From Cannabis sativa (lineage: Eukaryota; Streptophyta; Magnoliopsida; Rosales; Cannabaceae), in contig NC_083607.1 in the NCBI RefSeq assembly GCF_029168945.1, positions 36,937,257 to 37,001,256 of the forward strand: DNA of 64,000 nt, written 5' to 3'. Below the pieces are notes generated by a model. It worked only from the letters and a program-made list of their open reading frames with translations, did no database searches and had not been told where the DNA came from. Shown here piece by piece: positions 42,934 through 53,743 of the stretch. How positions within the stretch are numbered: position 1 is the stretch's first letter; every line of letters starts with the position of its first letter. Both the position numbers and the translations under genes were made by a program.

Positions 42934-44801
42934 TTCTATAGTCATGAGGAACAAAATAATTTGCCTTAATAAATGTAATACTTCTAGAATATGAATATAT
43001 GAGAGATCACAAACTATGCAACAAATTGGTTATTGAGGAAATAAAAAATGAGCAGATTTCTAAATTGTCAACTTTAGTACCATCAGTTGAACGACCAACC
43101 AAGGTTGCCACAGCTCCTGAAAAGGAAGCCCCGATACATCGTCATGGTGGGAGGGTTGTGAGACAGCTTATTCGCTACAAACATGAGGTACATGTTCTTG
43201 TCTCTAACACAGACAAGGACAATCCATCGGCTTACAATGAAGCAATGGATGACCCTGAATCAGAAAAGTGGAACAATGTCTTGGATCAAGAAATAGATTC
43301 CATGCGCACTAACAAAGTCTAGGAATATGTAATCCTACCTGAAGGGGTAAAACCTATACGGTGTAAATAGATTTACAAGAAGAAATGAAATGTTGAAGCG
43401 AAGGTTGAGATAAGCAAGGCTTGTAGCCAAGGGCTATACACAACGAGAAAGTGTTGATTATGAAGAAACCTTCTCTCCTATGGTCATACTTAGGTCCATT
43501 CACATTCCTTTGTCCATAACTACCACTTATGATTATGAGATATGGAAGAAGGACATCAAGAATGATTTCTACATGGAAATCTTGATGAAACTTTACATAT
43601 GGACCAACACGAAGGGTATGTACAAGACAGGGAAGATCGAAAGGTTTGTAAATTGTTTAAATTAATTATGGATTAAAGCGAAATTCTAGATCTTGAGATA
43701 TCACTTTTAATGATACAATTAAAACATGTGGCTTCAAGAAAAATATCGATGAAGCCTATGTGTGTAAGTACATTAAAGGAAATATAGTGATATTTTTTAT
43801 TCTTTATGTGGATGACATTATACTTATTAAATACAATTTAGAAATGTTGTTAGATGTAAAAAAATGGTTAGCCAAAAAGTTCTAAATGAAGGATTTGGGA
43901 GAAGCAAGCTATATTATCGATCTTCGAATCTATAGAGATTGAATGAGGGGAACATTAGCACTATCTCAAGCCACTTACATTGATAAAGTGCTAGAAAGAT
44001 TCTCGATGGAGAATTCTAAGAAAAGACAATTATAGTCCAGACATGGAATTTTCTTGTCTAATGATCAATGTCCAAAGACTCCGTAGTAGGTGGAGGAGAT
44101 GAGAAAGAATCCTTATGGGTTGGCTGTTTGGAGCCTAATGTATGCATTATTGTGTACAAGGCCTGACATATATTTTGCAGTATGAATTGTTAGTCGTTAT
44201 CAATCAAATCTAGGTTTGGAACACTGGATAGTAGTGAAGCACATTCTCCACTATCGAGGAGAACAAGAGATCTCATGCTTGTGTATTCTGGAGGAGAGTT
44301 AAATCCTATTGACTATCCTGATTCTAATTTTGAATTAGACAAGGATAGTCATAAATCAACACTAGAGTCAGTATTCACTCTTGGTGGTGGAACTGTAGTA
44401 TGGAGAATCATTATACAAACCATTCAATAATGGAAGTCGAATATATAGCAGCTTGTGAGGCATCTAAAGAAGCGGTATGGTTGAATAAGTCCTACACTGA
44501 TCAGGAAGTATTTCCAGAGGTAGAAAAATCACTGGTGCTCTACTGTGACAACAGTGGAGCAGTGACCAACCCTAAGAAACCAAGAAGCCACAAGAGAGGA
44601 AAGTACATTAAGATGAAGTATCATCTACTCAGAGATATAGTAAAGATAAGTGATGTGATAGTTTTCAAGATTACGTCAGAACATAACCTGACAGATCCAT
44701 TCACAAAGACGATACCAACAAAATCTTTTATTGGTTATGTAACCAATATGGGATTAAGAGAGATGCTTAATTTGCTTTTAGCGCAAGTAGGAGATTGTTA
44801 G
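42934..44801 (+). pseudogene. Copia-A integrase end, RT and RNase H
   Basis: Decayed RT and RNase H. Pieces include HRHGGRVVRQLIRYKHEV (~43140), NPSAYNEAMDDPESEKWNNV, FSPMVILRSIHIPLS, an RT active-site region IPFILYVDDIILIK-like (~43800), MKDLGEASYI, then RNase H MEVEYIAACEASKEAVWLNK, LVLYCDNSGAVTNPKKPRSH and ITSEHNLTDPFTKTIPTKSF. It ends ...LLLAQVGDC and a stop at 44801. Many stops and indels; not functional. Confidence 0.85.
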
Positions 44802-45675
44802 GATCTTGTAAAGAAAATTTGATTATTAATAGTATTTGAACAATTTGATATATATTTGAATGTTGAATTATTAATATTTTACATTAATAATTTATATATA
44901 AATTTTGAAAAATGTCTTATTCATATATGAGGCTATGATTTTTATTGTATGGAGAATTAAGATTATTGGTGATGAATAAAATAGTTAGCACTTGTTATCC
45001 TAATTTTTGCCACTTGACGTGGCATGCTTACGTGGACAATGTCACCGCCACATGACAATACAACTCACCAACAAGGAGGTCTATTAAGTACCTTAGCCAA
45101 CGGGGGCCCCGACACTCAAACGGGACGACATGTTATAGACTAGCCACATTAAGGGGTCTGGCCAACCAACCTTTGGACTGCACAAGGTTGGCCAACCTGC
45201 TCCCTGCAAGTGTCTAGCCGACTAGGATTGAACCTGGCAAGATTCTAGTGCACAGCCTTACACGTGGACTATAAGCTGGATTGCAAATTGGGCCTTAATA
45301 GCCTAATAAAGTAGATGAAAAAGACCTATGTTTGAGGGGTATTTTAGTCTTTTGTATTTAATAAATATAGTATGTAAATATCTACTTATTTTATTTGTAA
45401 ATTAGGGTTTAAGCTTTCCTATATAAATAGCCTTAACTCAACCCTAAAAAGACCTAAGTCTACACCTAAGTCATTAAGTCTCATTCAAGCCATCAAGCTC
45501 TAAAGCTCTAAGTTTGATATCATTCTCTATCTCTCTCTCTAACACGCCCACTATAGCATCTCTTAATACTTGAAATTTTCCATCTTTGATTCCTACTTTG
45601 TAACCTTAAGAGAACTATATCAGATCCCACCTATAGTGATCTGAATAGTGTTATCTCTCGGTATCAATACAACTA
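44796..45675 (+). repeat. 3' LTR of Copia-A
   Basis: Starts TGTTAGGATCTTG at 44796 right after a purine-rich tract (GTAGGAGAT). It contains a TATA box (CCTATATAAATAGCC, ~45418) about 900 bp from the RNase H end. The 3' boundary near 45675 (CGGTATCAATACA) is uncertain because no matching 5' LTR survives in the window. Confidence 0.6.
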
Positions 45676-45689
45676 AAAGGGGAGTTGCT

Positions 45690-46439
45690 AACTATAATGA
45701 CCGCGTTAGTAATTTGGATTAGTAAAGGCAATTAACACTAATTTTTGATATTTTTATAATTACTTATGAATTTAATTACTTGTGGGCCCCATTGCTAGAA
45801 ATAGGCATTAGAGTTATAATTTCTCAATTCTGGAGATTTTATTAAACTCTAGGGGTATTATTTGACTTATATGTGAATTATGTTATTTTTGTAATTTTTG
45901 CTCGGCGACAACGAAAAATGCGATGGAGGGCTAGTTCAATCACATGGTAAGTGTAGAAACTTGTTTCTTAGTGGGATATATAATGGAGAAAATAAAATAT
46001 CGGGGTTAAGCGGGGTTATGGAATTTGACCATTTTACCCCTAGTTTTGAGAAATGCCTAAGTTATAACCTAAAGGGTGTTTTAGTAATTTTTTAAATGGT
46101 GGGTTAGGTGGCTGCCTAGGTTAGTGATACGTAGCATTTTTAATTTCAGCAAGGATTAAGTTAGAAAAAACTCTTTTTTATTTTGAGGAAATTAAAGAAA
46201 ATACCAAAAATAGAGAAAACACTCTCTTCCCTTCCCTCTCTCTATTCGAAGTAGCCTAGAACAAGGGGAATTGTTGCTGATTCTTGGTGTTTTCAGTAAG
46301 GAATTCAGAGAGAATCAAGCCAAGGTAAGCTCTAGCATCACTATTTCTTAGTTCTTGAATTTTAAGATTTGGTTGAGTTTATGATTTTGAAAATTAGGGG
46401 CTGTTAGGGTTTAATTTTTGTGTAGTTCGAGCTGTAGGG
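45690..46439 (+). repeat. gypsy-type LTR fragment
   Basis: Begins near TATAATGACCGCGTTAG and shares style and short motifs with the gypsy LTRs here (GACCATTTTACCCCTAG; CTCTCTTCCCTTCCCTCTCT; GGTAAGCTCTAGC), but it is not the same family. It is cut at 46440 by the Copia-B LTR. Confidence 0.4.
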
Positions 46440-48305
46440 TGTTGGAAATATTTTACCATGACCTTAGATTTACTAACAAGTATGTTGTTTAACAACCTAA
46501 ATATGAACTTCTAAAACGATATTAAGTAAACACATATAAAGTATGAGAAACCTTACAGTGGTTGCAGTAGAATATATAATGTCTCCGTCCACTCAGATCT
46601 CTAACCCTTGTATCCTTTCCGTCGCAGAGTATCACCAAGATCTGAGCCCGAATGTCCTTCTGTTGAATCTGGATTCTTCACGATCTTCCACACTATGATT
46701 GAGGTACCACTTGATGTGTGCGGGCACTCACTCTATCACTCAAGGGTTCGATTTTCAGAAGTGAAGAAGAGGAAGAGATAGTGGCGGCTAGGTTAAGGAG
46801 AGAAGGCACTCAGTTTTTCTCTAAAGGAATTAAGATGCATAATCTTTTCCTGAAGCCATCACTACCTATTTATAGGATGCCACCTAGGGTTAGGTTAGAA
46901 TTATTTGGCATTAAAATAATGAAAAAATAAATGATAAATGCCTACATAAGTGGCCGGCGAAGGCTTTGGATATTGGGTCCCACTTTTGCAATTTTGCTGT
47001 TTTATCATTTCTACATCTCATTTTCTTAAAAACGCCAATTTTTCAATTTAATCATTTAAATGCCAATTCCAATTATTTAATAACTAAAATTAATTATTAA
47101 ATAATATTTTCATTTAATATATTTATTAATTAGACTAACTAAAGTCTCTTAATTAACAAATGTACCATAGAAACTCTTTCTTCACATTTTTACCCTTGCT
47201 TAGTGAAAATTCACAAACTAGACATAGTGTAATTTTAGAATTATAACTGATTAATCAAAGTCAATTAACTGAGTCTTACAAGTAGTATTGTCTCAACTAG
47301 TATGGGGACCATCGGCCTATATATCCGAGCTTCCAATAAGCAGACCAAGAACTTATCAAGTAAATTGACTGACTTATTAATTCCTTGTTGCATCCATAGA
47401 ACTTAAAATTGCACTCTCAGTTATGTAGAACGCTCTATATGTTCCACCATATAGATACGCTATTAATTATCCATTGTTATAATCCCAATTTGATCAATGA
47501 TCCTCTATAGATGATTTACATTGTATAGGGATTAAATTACCGTTACACCCTTCAATGTATTTTATCCTTAAAACACTTAGCCCCGTATAAATGATATTTC
47601 AACGAACTGAAATGAGTACTCAACCATTTATCTCTATTTAGCCAAGCTCGAAGGAAATAATCATTTCACTTCTATTTAGTAGCTAAAAGCTATAGATTCC
47701 ATATCTATGTTTAGCGCTCCCACTCAATTGCACTACCATGTTCCCAAAATTTACGTATCACCCTGACCCAAAAGTAGGCTTAACTAACAAATCAAAGAAC
47801 ATGTGTAATACTCCTGAGATTGAACCTAACCATATCAGGATTAAGATCATTTGATCTAGGATCAACTAGGTGATATTTAATTGAACAGATATTACAGTAA
47901 GTTTAATATATCTGAATCAAAGTTCAATATCGGTCCCTTCCGATGCATACTCCATGCATCCAACCCAAGCTTTACTTTGATCAATGCTCTGGAAAGAACA
48001 TAGCACTTATCCAAGGTGCAATGTTGTAGATTGTCATATCAGTTAAACCCTGTGTACTGATAAATCTAGGAATATATCTTTAATCACATAATCTTGATTA
48101 CTTTTCGCTGTGCTGACGACACAATAAACAAGAACATATATGTGATAAGGGCTTGGATGAATTTATAAAGCAAATAGACAAGTAATTGATAACATGAACC
48201 AAATGACACACAAATGAGTGAAAACTACTTGTGTTTCTTTATTGACATTGAATAAAAGACATTACATTGAAATGGAGTTTTATTTAGGGCATAAAAACCA
48301 AAAAA
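46440..48305 (-). repeat. 3' LTR of Copia-B (1866 bp)
   Basis: The minus strand runs from just after the polypurine tract AGTGGGAG (48306-48313) to ...TTTCCAACA at 46440. The first bases are TTTTTTGG instead of TGTTGGG, a decayed terminus. It is homologous to the solo LTR at 41040-42928. Confidence 0.88.
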
Positions 48306-48332
48306 CTCCCACTTGCACTAATATAAAAATAA

Positions 48333-49348
48333 TCAGTACATATCAATTAATCCTAAATTCTGACGGTGCTTTTCGAATGCAGTTCCTGCCAAGACCTTGG
48401 TGAATGGATGAACTAAGTTATCCTCTGTGTTCACTTTCTCCACCAGTACATCCCCTCTTGCCACACATTCTCTAATGATGTGATACTTTCTTTCGATATG
48501 CTTGCTCCTCTTGTGCTTCGAGGCTCCTTACTGTTGGCTATGGCTCTAGTGTTGTCACAAAGCAAAACCAGAGGTTTTTCCATTCCAGGAACGACACCGA
48601 GACTAGTGAAGAACTTTCTCAGCCAGACAAGTTCTTTTGTAGCCTCTGCAGCAACTATGTATTCTGCCTCCATGGTAGAGTCTGAAATCGCAGTTTGTTT
48701 AGCACTTCTCCAAACCAGTGCTCCACCCCAAGAGTAAACATCATCCCAGATGTAGATTTCCTGCCATCAAGACATGCCTGGAAATTTGAATCAGTATAGC
48801 CTACGGGATTTAAAGCACCACCCTTGTAGACTAACACAAATTGTCTTGTACTCTTCAAGTACTTCAAGATATGCTTAACAACACTCCAATGTTCCTGTAT
48901 TGGATTTGTCTGATACCTGCTCACGATTCCTACTGCATAATAGATGTCAGGTCTAGTGCATAACATTGCATACATTAGACTCCCAACTGCAGAAGCATAA
49001 GGAACTCTTCTCATGTCCTCTATCTCTTGAGGATCAGTGGGACACTGTTCCTTAGATAGACGGATACCATATCTAGAGGGCATAGTCGCCCCTTTGATGT
49101 TTGTCATTGAGAATCTCTCTAAAACCTTATCAATGTACGTTGTTTGAGAGAGAGCAAGGGCTTTGTTCTTCCGGTTGCTGATAATCTGAATACCGAGAAC
49201 ATAGGCAGCCTCACCCAAATCTTTCATTTTGAATTGAGTGTCTAGCCATTCCTTGATGTCAGTCATTTTCTTGACATTGTTGCCAATGATCAAAATGTCA
49301 TCAACATAAAGGACCAATAATACTACCACTTGGTTTTCCATGAGTTGA
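48333..49348 (-). pseudogene. Copia-B RT C-terminal half and RNase H
   Basis: Begins at the CACTA insertion within QLMENQVVVLLVLYVDDILI (catalytic YVDD). It continues FKMKDLGEAAYVLGIQI, SAVGSLMYAMLCTRPDIYYA, YLKSTRQFVLVYKGGALNP, GYTDSNFQACLDGRKSTSG. A frameshift near 48690 precedes AEYIVAAEATKELVWLRKFF and LVLLCDNTRAIANSKEPR. Another frameshift leads to EKVNTEDNLVHPFTKVLAGT and a stop at 48333. RNase H catalytic acidic residues are recognisable but the frame is broken. Confidence 0.9.
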
Positions 49349-49351
49349 TAA
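49349..49351. other. target-site duplication TAA, left of CACTA
   Basis: TAA here and at 55839-55841 flank CACTACAAG...CTTGTAGTG; 3-bp duplications are diagnostic for CACTA elements. Confidence 0.88.
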
Positions 49352-49760
49352 CACTACAAGAAAAGCCACTTTTGCCGGCGCAGTTGACCAATTGCGCCGG
49401 CAAAAGTTGTCAGCATAAATGAGATGCTGAATTTGGGATTGATTCAGCTATATTTTTTACCGGTGCAATGAAATGCCCCGGTAAAAGATGAACACTGAAC
49501 CGCCAAATGGCGCGAACACATGTCCACTTCTGTAAGGCTTTTACCGACGCAATTGTTTTCCAAATTTTGGTGGGAATGTTGACCGCCCTCGTGAAAATTT
49601 GGGGGGAAATAAAACGCGTGGAAATTGGTGGTAGGTGGGGTTACTTTTACCGGCGCATTAATGCGCCGGTAAAAGTGGTAAGCAAAACGGTGCGTTTGGT
49701 TTTAGGGTTATATGACCACTTTTACCGGCGCAATTCAATGCGCCGGTAAAAGTGTTCATA
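49352..49760 (+). repeat. CACTA left TIR and subterminal repeat array
   Basis: Several hairpin-forming pairs of TTTTRCCGGCGCA and TGCGCCGGYAAAAG in both orientations (for example 49636-49676 and 49720-49752). In En/Spm such motifs are the binding sites of TnpA; by analogy the product of 53744-55275 may bind here. Confidence 0.85.
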
Positions 49761-50671
49761 TATCCCCTTCGACGAGCAGACCCCATTTCTGGTTTTTTTT
49801 TTTCTGAATTTTTTTTTTCTCTCAAAAAATCCCTCCTTCATCCCTCTCTTTCAATCTCACTCAATCTCAATAATCTCTATCAATCTCACTCAAAATCCCA
49901 CTCATTTCTCTCAAAAATTTTGTTTTTTTTTGGAAAAAAATTCCCCACCGCCGGCAGCCACTCACCACCGTCCGTCGGGCACCACCACCGACCGCCAGTA
50001 GCCTCCACCGCACACCACCCGAAGCCCCACCTCCTGTTATTTGTGGAAGGTATTTTTTAATTTTTTAATTTTAATTTTTTTTTGAAAAGTTTATGTAAAT
50101 GTGTATGTGTAAGTGTAAATGTGTTTATTAGTGTATATATGTGTATATATATATTTCTATATGTATATGTATGTATGTATGTGTATGTGTATGTGGATGT
50201 GGATGTATATATGTGTATGTATGTATGTGTATATGGGTGTATGTATATATATGTATATGTGTATGTGGGTGTATATATGTATATATGTATATGTGTATGT
50301 GGGTGTATGTATATATATGTATATGTGTATATATATTTATGTGAGAGTATATGTAAATATGTGAGAGTATATATGTGTTTATGTGTGTATATGTATGCGT
50401 ATGTGTTTATGTGTGTATGTGTGTATGTATGTGTATGTGTATATATATGTAAGTTTAAGTATAAGTGTATGTATATATATTTATGTGTGTATATATATGT
50501 TGATATTTTAATTATTGAGTTTTATTTTTATGAAATTAGGTCCCGTTTACCGGCCTGAAGCACCGCCTCCTGCTTGTTGTTGTCATTTTTGGACTGCTTC
50601 AGGTTTGTTTTTTTTTTCTTTATATTAGTAATTAATTTAATAGTTTTGTTATAAGTTAGTATGCCTATACA
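49761..50671 (+). other. CACTA leader with (TATG)n-type microsatellite
   Basis: T-rich and C-rich stretches followed by ~420 bp (50090-50510) of TATG/TGTA/TATA repeats, the source of spurious Tyr/Val/Cys-rich ORFs. No coding sequence seen. Confidence 0.7.
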
Positions 50672-51389
50672 TGTTAGTGAAGTAGGTTCTGTGATAAAAT
50701 ACTGCAGTCTGATCAGTGGTGTGATTTATTGTTTTTCATATGTTGTTATCGAAAGTTTGTTTGTGCTATATTGATAGGTTTTGAAAATTTTGGGTTTACG
50801 CTTTTTAAGCCGTTATGCTGCCCAAATTTTGGTAGATAGTTATGTAATGTAATTTTTAATTTAAATAAATTAAATAAAAATTTGTAAAATAATGTATATC
50901 ATAAAATGTCAAAAGTATTCCAAAAAATGTATTTGAAATTTTTAAACTTTATAATATTCAATTTAAATAAATAAAATAGAAAAATATAAATTAGTATATA
51001 TTAAAAAATATAATAAGTAATCAAAATATTTGTTAGTGAAGTAGGTTCTGTGATAAAATACTGCAGTCTGATCAGTGGTGTGATTTATTGTTTTTCATAT
51101 GTTGTTATCGAAAGTTTGTTTGTGCTATATTGATAGGTTTTGAAAATTTTGGGTTTACGCTTTTTAAGCCGTTATGCTGCCCAAATTTTGGTAGATAGTT
51201 ATGTAATGTTATTTTTCATTTAAATAAATTAAATAAAAATTTGTAAAATAATGTATATCATAAAATGTCAAAAGTATTCCAAAAAATGTATTTGAAATTT
51301 TTAAACTTTATAATATTCAATTTAAATAAATAAAATAGAAAAATATAAATTAGTATATATTAAAAAATATAATAAGTAATCAAAATATT
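50672..51389. repeat. 359-bp tandem duplication
   Basis: Two near-identical direct copies, 50672-51030 and 51031-51389, both starting GTTAGTGAAGTAGGTTCTGT. They differ at only a few positions, so the duplication is recent relative to the element. Weaker ~100-bp related repeats (TTTGTAATCTTTAATTTAAA) continue to ~51800. Confidence 0.9.
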
Positions 51390-51870
51390 TATTTTAGTAA
51401 TCTTTAATTTAAATTAATATATATTATAAAATTTAATAGGTAATCAAAATTTCTTTTTTATTTTAAAAAATTTGTAATCTTTAATTTAAATAAATAATAT
51501 TAAAAAATTAGTATATATTATAAAATATAATAGGTAATCAATTTTTTTTTTATTTTTAAAAATTTGTAATCTTTAATTTAATTGAATAAATGTGAAAATT
51601 ATAAATTACTAATTATTGTTTAATTTTAAAAAGTAAGTAAGTGATGAACTTTAAAAAGGTTGTAATTTTTAAGTTTAATAAATAAAATAGAAAATTATAA
51701 ATGAATATTTATTACAAAATTGAAAATGTAAGCAAATGATATTTTGAAGATTAAAAAGTTTGTAATTTGTAATGGGAAATTTGATTTTCTATACTTAAAA
51801 ATGTTCAATTTTTTTTTTAAACCAATACATTTTACACTACAAAAAATATGACACTTTTTTCAAAACTCCA

Positions 51871-52110
51871 AAAATACCCCCCTCTATCTACTTTCTCTCT
51901 CTCACTCTCTCTCTCTCTCTCTCGGACCGAACAAAAAAAAAATACACATGGTCCGACCATCGGACCATGTGCCTCTCTCTCTCTTCGTTTTCCTCAAATT
52001 GAAACAAAAAAAAAAGGCATATGGTCCGATGGTCGGACACATATACTTTTTTTTTTTTTTTCAGTTCGGTCCGAGAGAGAGAGACGAAGAGAGTGAGAGG
52101 GGGGTATTTT
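51871..52110. repeat. 240-bp foldback/hairpin element
   Basis: The left arm AAAATACCCCCCTC...(CT)n...CGGACCGAAC is the inverted copy of the right arm GTTCGGTCCGAG...(GA)n...GAGGGGGGTATTTT. The centre holds further palindromes (ACATGGTCCGACCATCGG; GGTCCGATGGTCGGAC) and complementary A and T runs. Transcribed, it would form one long hairpin. A CACTACAAAAAATATGACAC sequence at 51836 just before it may be a relic CACTA end. Confidence 0.8.
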
Positions 52111-52885
52111 AAATAAATAAAATAAAAAATTATAAATTAATGTTTATTATAAAATTTAAAATGTAATGAAGTGATATTTATAAATTTTAAATATTTATAC
52201 TTATAATTTAAAAATAAAATAAAATAAAATTTTAAAGTAATTATAGTAAGAATTTAATCTAATTAGCATAAAGTAAGTGTAATTATAAAGTAAGTACAAA
52301 TGAGCATAAGATATTAAAATAGCATAAAATTAAATTTTTATTATCTTTTCTTGATCTCTTTGGTTATACACCAAAGATAGGATAGTAAAATTGTATTTGT
52401 ATTTGCATTATCACATAGTGATAATTTTTTTTTTTTTTTTTAAATTTACACATGCACGAAATACCTTAGACCCGTTTGGAGAGGCTGAGTCAGTAAGGAC
52501 TCTTAAATACGCTTCTCCAAATTATCCAGGACTGTTTGTCCGCATGGATAGTTTGGGCTTGTTTTATACTTATAGTATGATCTATTGCTTATTTGATTAT
52601 TTCATTAGTAGATATTTTGGTACGTCTTCTTACACGTTCTTGTAAGTCGGCAAACTTAATTATTACAAGTTTGCTAACTTATAAGAACTGTGGGGAGGTG
52701 CTGCCGAAATTTTTACAAAAATGAAATAATCTTAAGAGCGTAGATTGTACTATATGTATATTACAAACCTGAATGGGATAGGTTCTTTACCTTTTTAGTT
52801 ATGGAGTGAGAAGGTGGATTAGGACACTTGCACATTTTCTTGTTTTTTTTTTAAATTGTTTTTGTTAATTACTTCATAGTGGAAG
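52111..52885 (+). other. CACTA interior upstream of transposase remnant
   Basis: AT-rich, then a mixed-composition segment (52455-52700) with GAGGCTGAGTCAGTAAGGAC and CGCATGGATAGTTTGGGC. It may be the 5' UTR or promoter of the transposase gene. No ORF recognised. Confidence 0.4.
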
Positions 52886-53638
52886 ATGCCTGCCAACCGA
52901 AGTTGGATGAAGGCGCATCGGCGCTCTGTAGAGTTTCGAAGTGGCGTTGACGAGTTCGTTGCGGTAGCAACGAACCACGTGAACGCTGACGGATTAGCTT
53001 GATGCCCATGCATGCGGTGTTTGAATGTGAATTTCCACACACCTGCAATTAGAAGGGTTCATTTATTTCTCAGTGGGATCCAACCTTCGTACAACCCCTG
53101 GTATTTCCACGGGGAGACTTTCTCTCAGCCCGCAGTTGAACTTCCTAAAAATGACGAAGAGGAAATGGCAGATGTGTTGGCGGACATGTTAAGAGGGGAC
53201 CCTGGGTTTGACGAATCTGCTAACACTACTGATTCTTTCAATGAACCCCCTATCAACGACAACAACAAGTTTGATGACTTGTTTGAGGAGATGGAGGCTG
53301 AGTTATATCCAGGTTGCAAAAAATCAGCCCTCAATGCACTGGTAAAGCTTATGCACTGCAAGGTTTTGAATAGGTGGAGCAACCACTCTTTCGATATGTT
53401 GCTGTCCATCTTGATTGATCCACAGTTGGATGATGTTGACTATGTTCGCCATGATGTCGATCCAACTGAAGTTGCAAACATCCATCGTGTGAATTCACAG
53501 CCTCAACAATTAGATGATTTCATTGTCGATGATGACAACGAGGATCTAAATACCGAAGAAGACAACTCCTTAGAATTAGAGAGTGACAGTGATGATAATG
53601 CTGTATATGTAACTGATGATGAGGATGATGAATTGTAA
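52886..53638 (+). pseudogene. CACTA TNP2-type transposase, internally deleted
   Basis: From ATG 52886, MPANRSWMKAHRRSVEFRSG and CPCMRCLNVNFHTPAIRRVH, then SGIQPSYNPWYFHGE, match the transposase-associated domain (PF13963 type) that starts plant TNP2 proteins. An in-frame TGA lies before CPCMRC. The text continues EEMEAELYPGCKKSALNALV and HCKVLNRWSNHSFDMLLSIL (start of the transposase proper). It then jumps to an acidic C-terminal tail (IHRVNSQPQQLDDFIVDDD ... VTDDEDDEL). The central catalytic part is missing. Confidence 0.85.
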
Positions 53639-53743
53639 TTGAAATAGTGTTTTAAATAAAATAAAAATTACAACCCTTCTTCTTTAATATGTTTGCAATA
53701 TGTTAGTTTATTTTAAATAAACAATATGTGTTGTATATGTAGT

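Larger units (their letters stand above)
29460..45675 (+). mobile_element. Tork/Angela-type copia (Copia-A), decayed and twice interrupted
   Basis: Plus-strand order: gag (29497-30268), then Gypsy-1 inserted (30269-39742), protease and integrase (39743-41039), a solo LTR inserted (41040-42928), integrase end, RT and RNase H (42929-44801) and a 3' LTR (from 44796). The target duplications of both inserts restore the same reading order. No 5' LTR or primer-binding site is visible upstream, so the element is 5'-truncated near the MITE-like repeat. The lineage call rests on CESCLEGKM-type and RGGFKYFITFIGDYSRYG-type motifs. Confidence 0.82.

Noticed and set aside
50082..50558. 158-codon Tyr/Val/Cys-rich ORF
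   Set aside because: Pure by-product of the TATG/TGTA microsatellite; no start context or homologous pattern.
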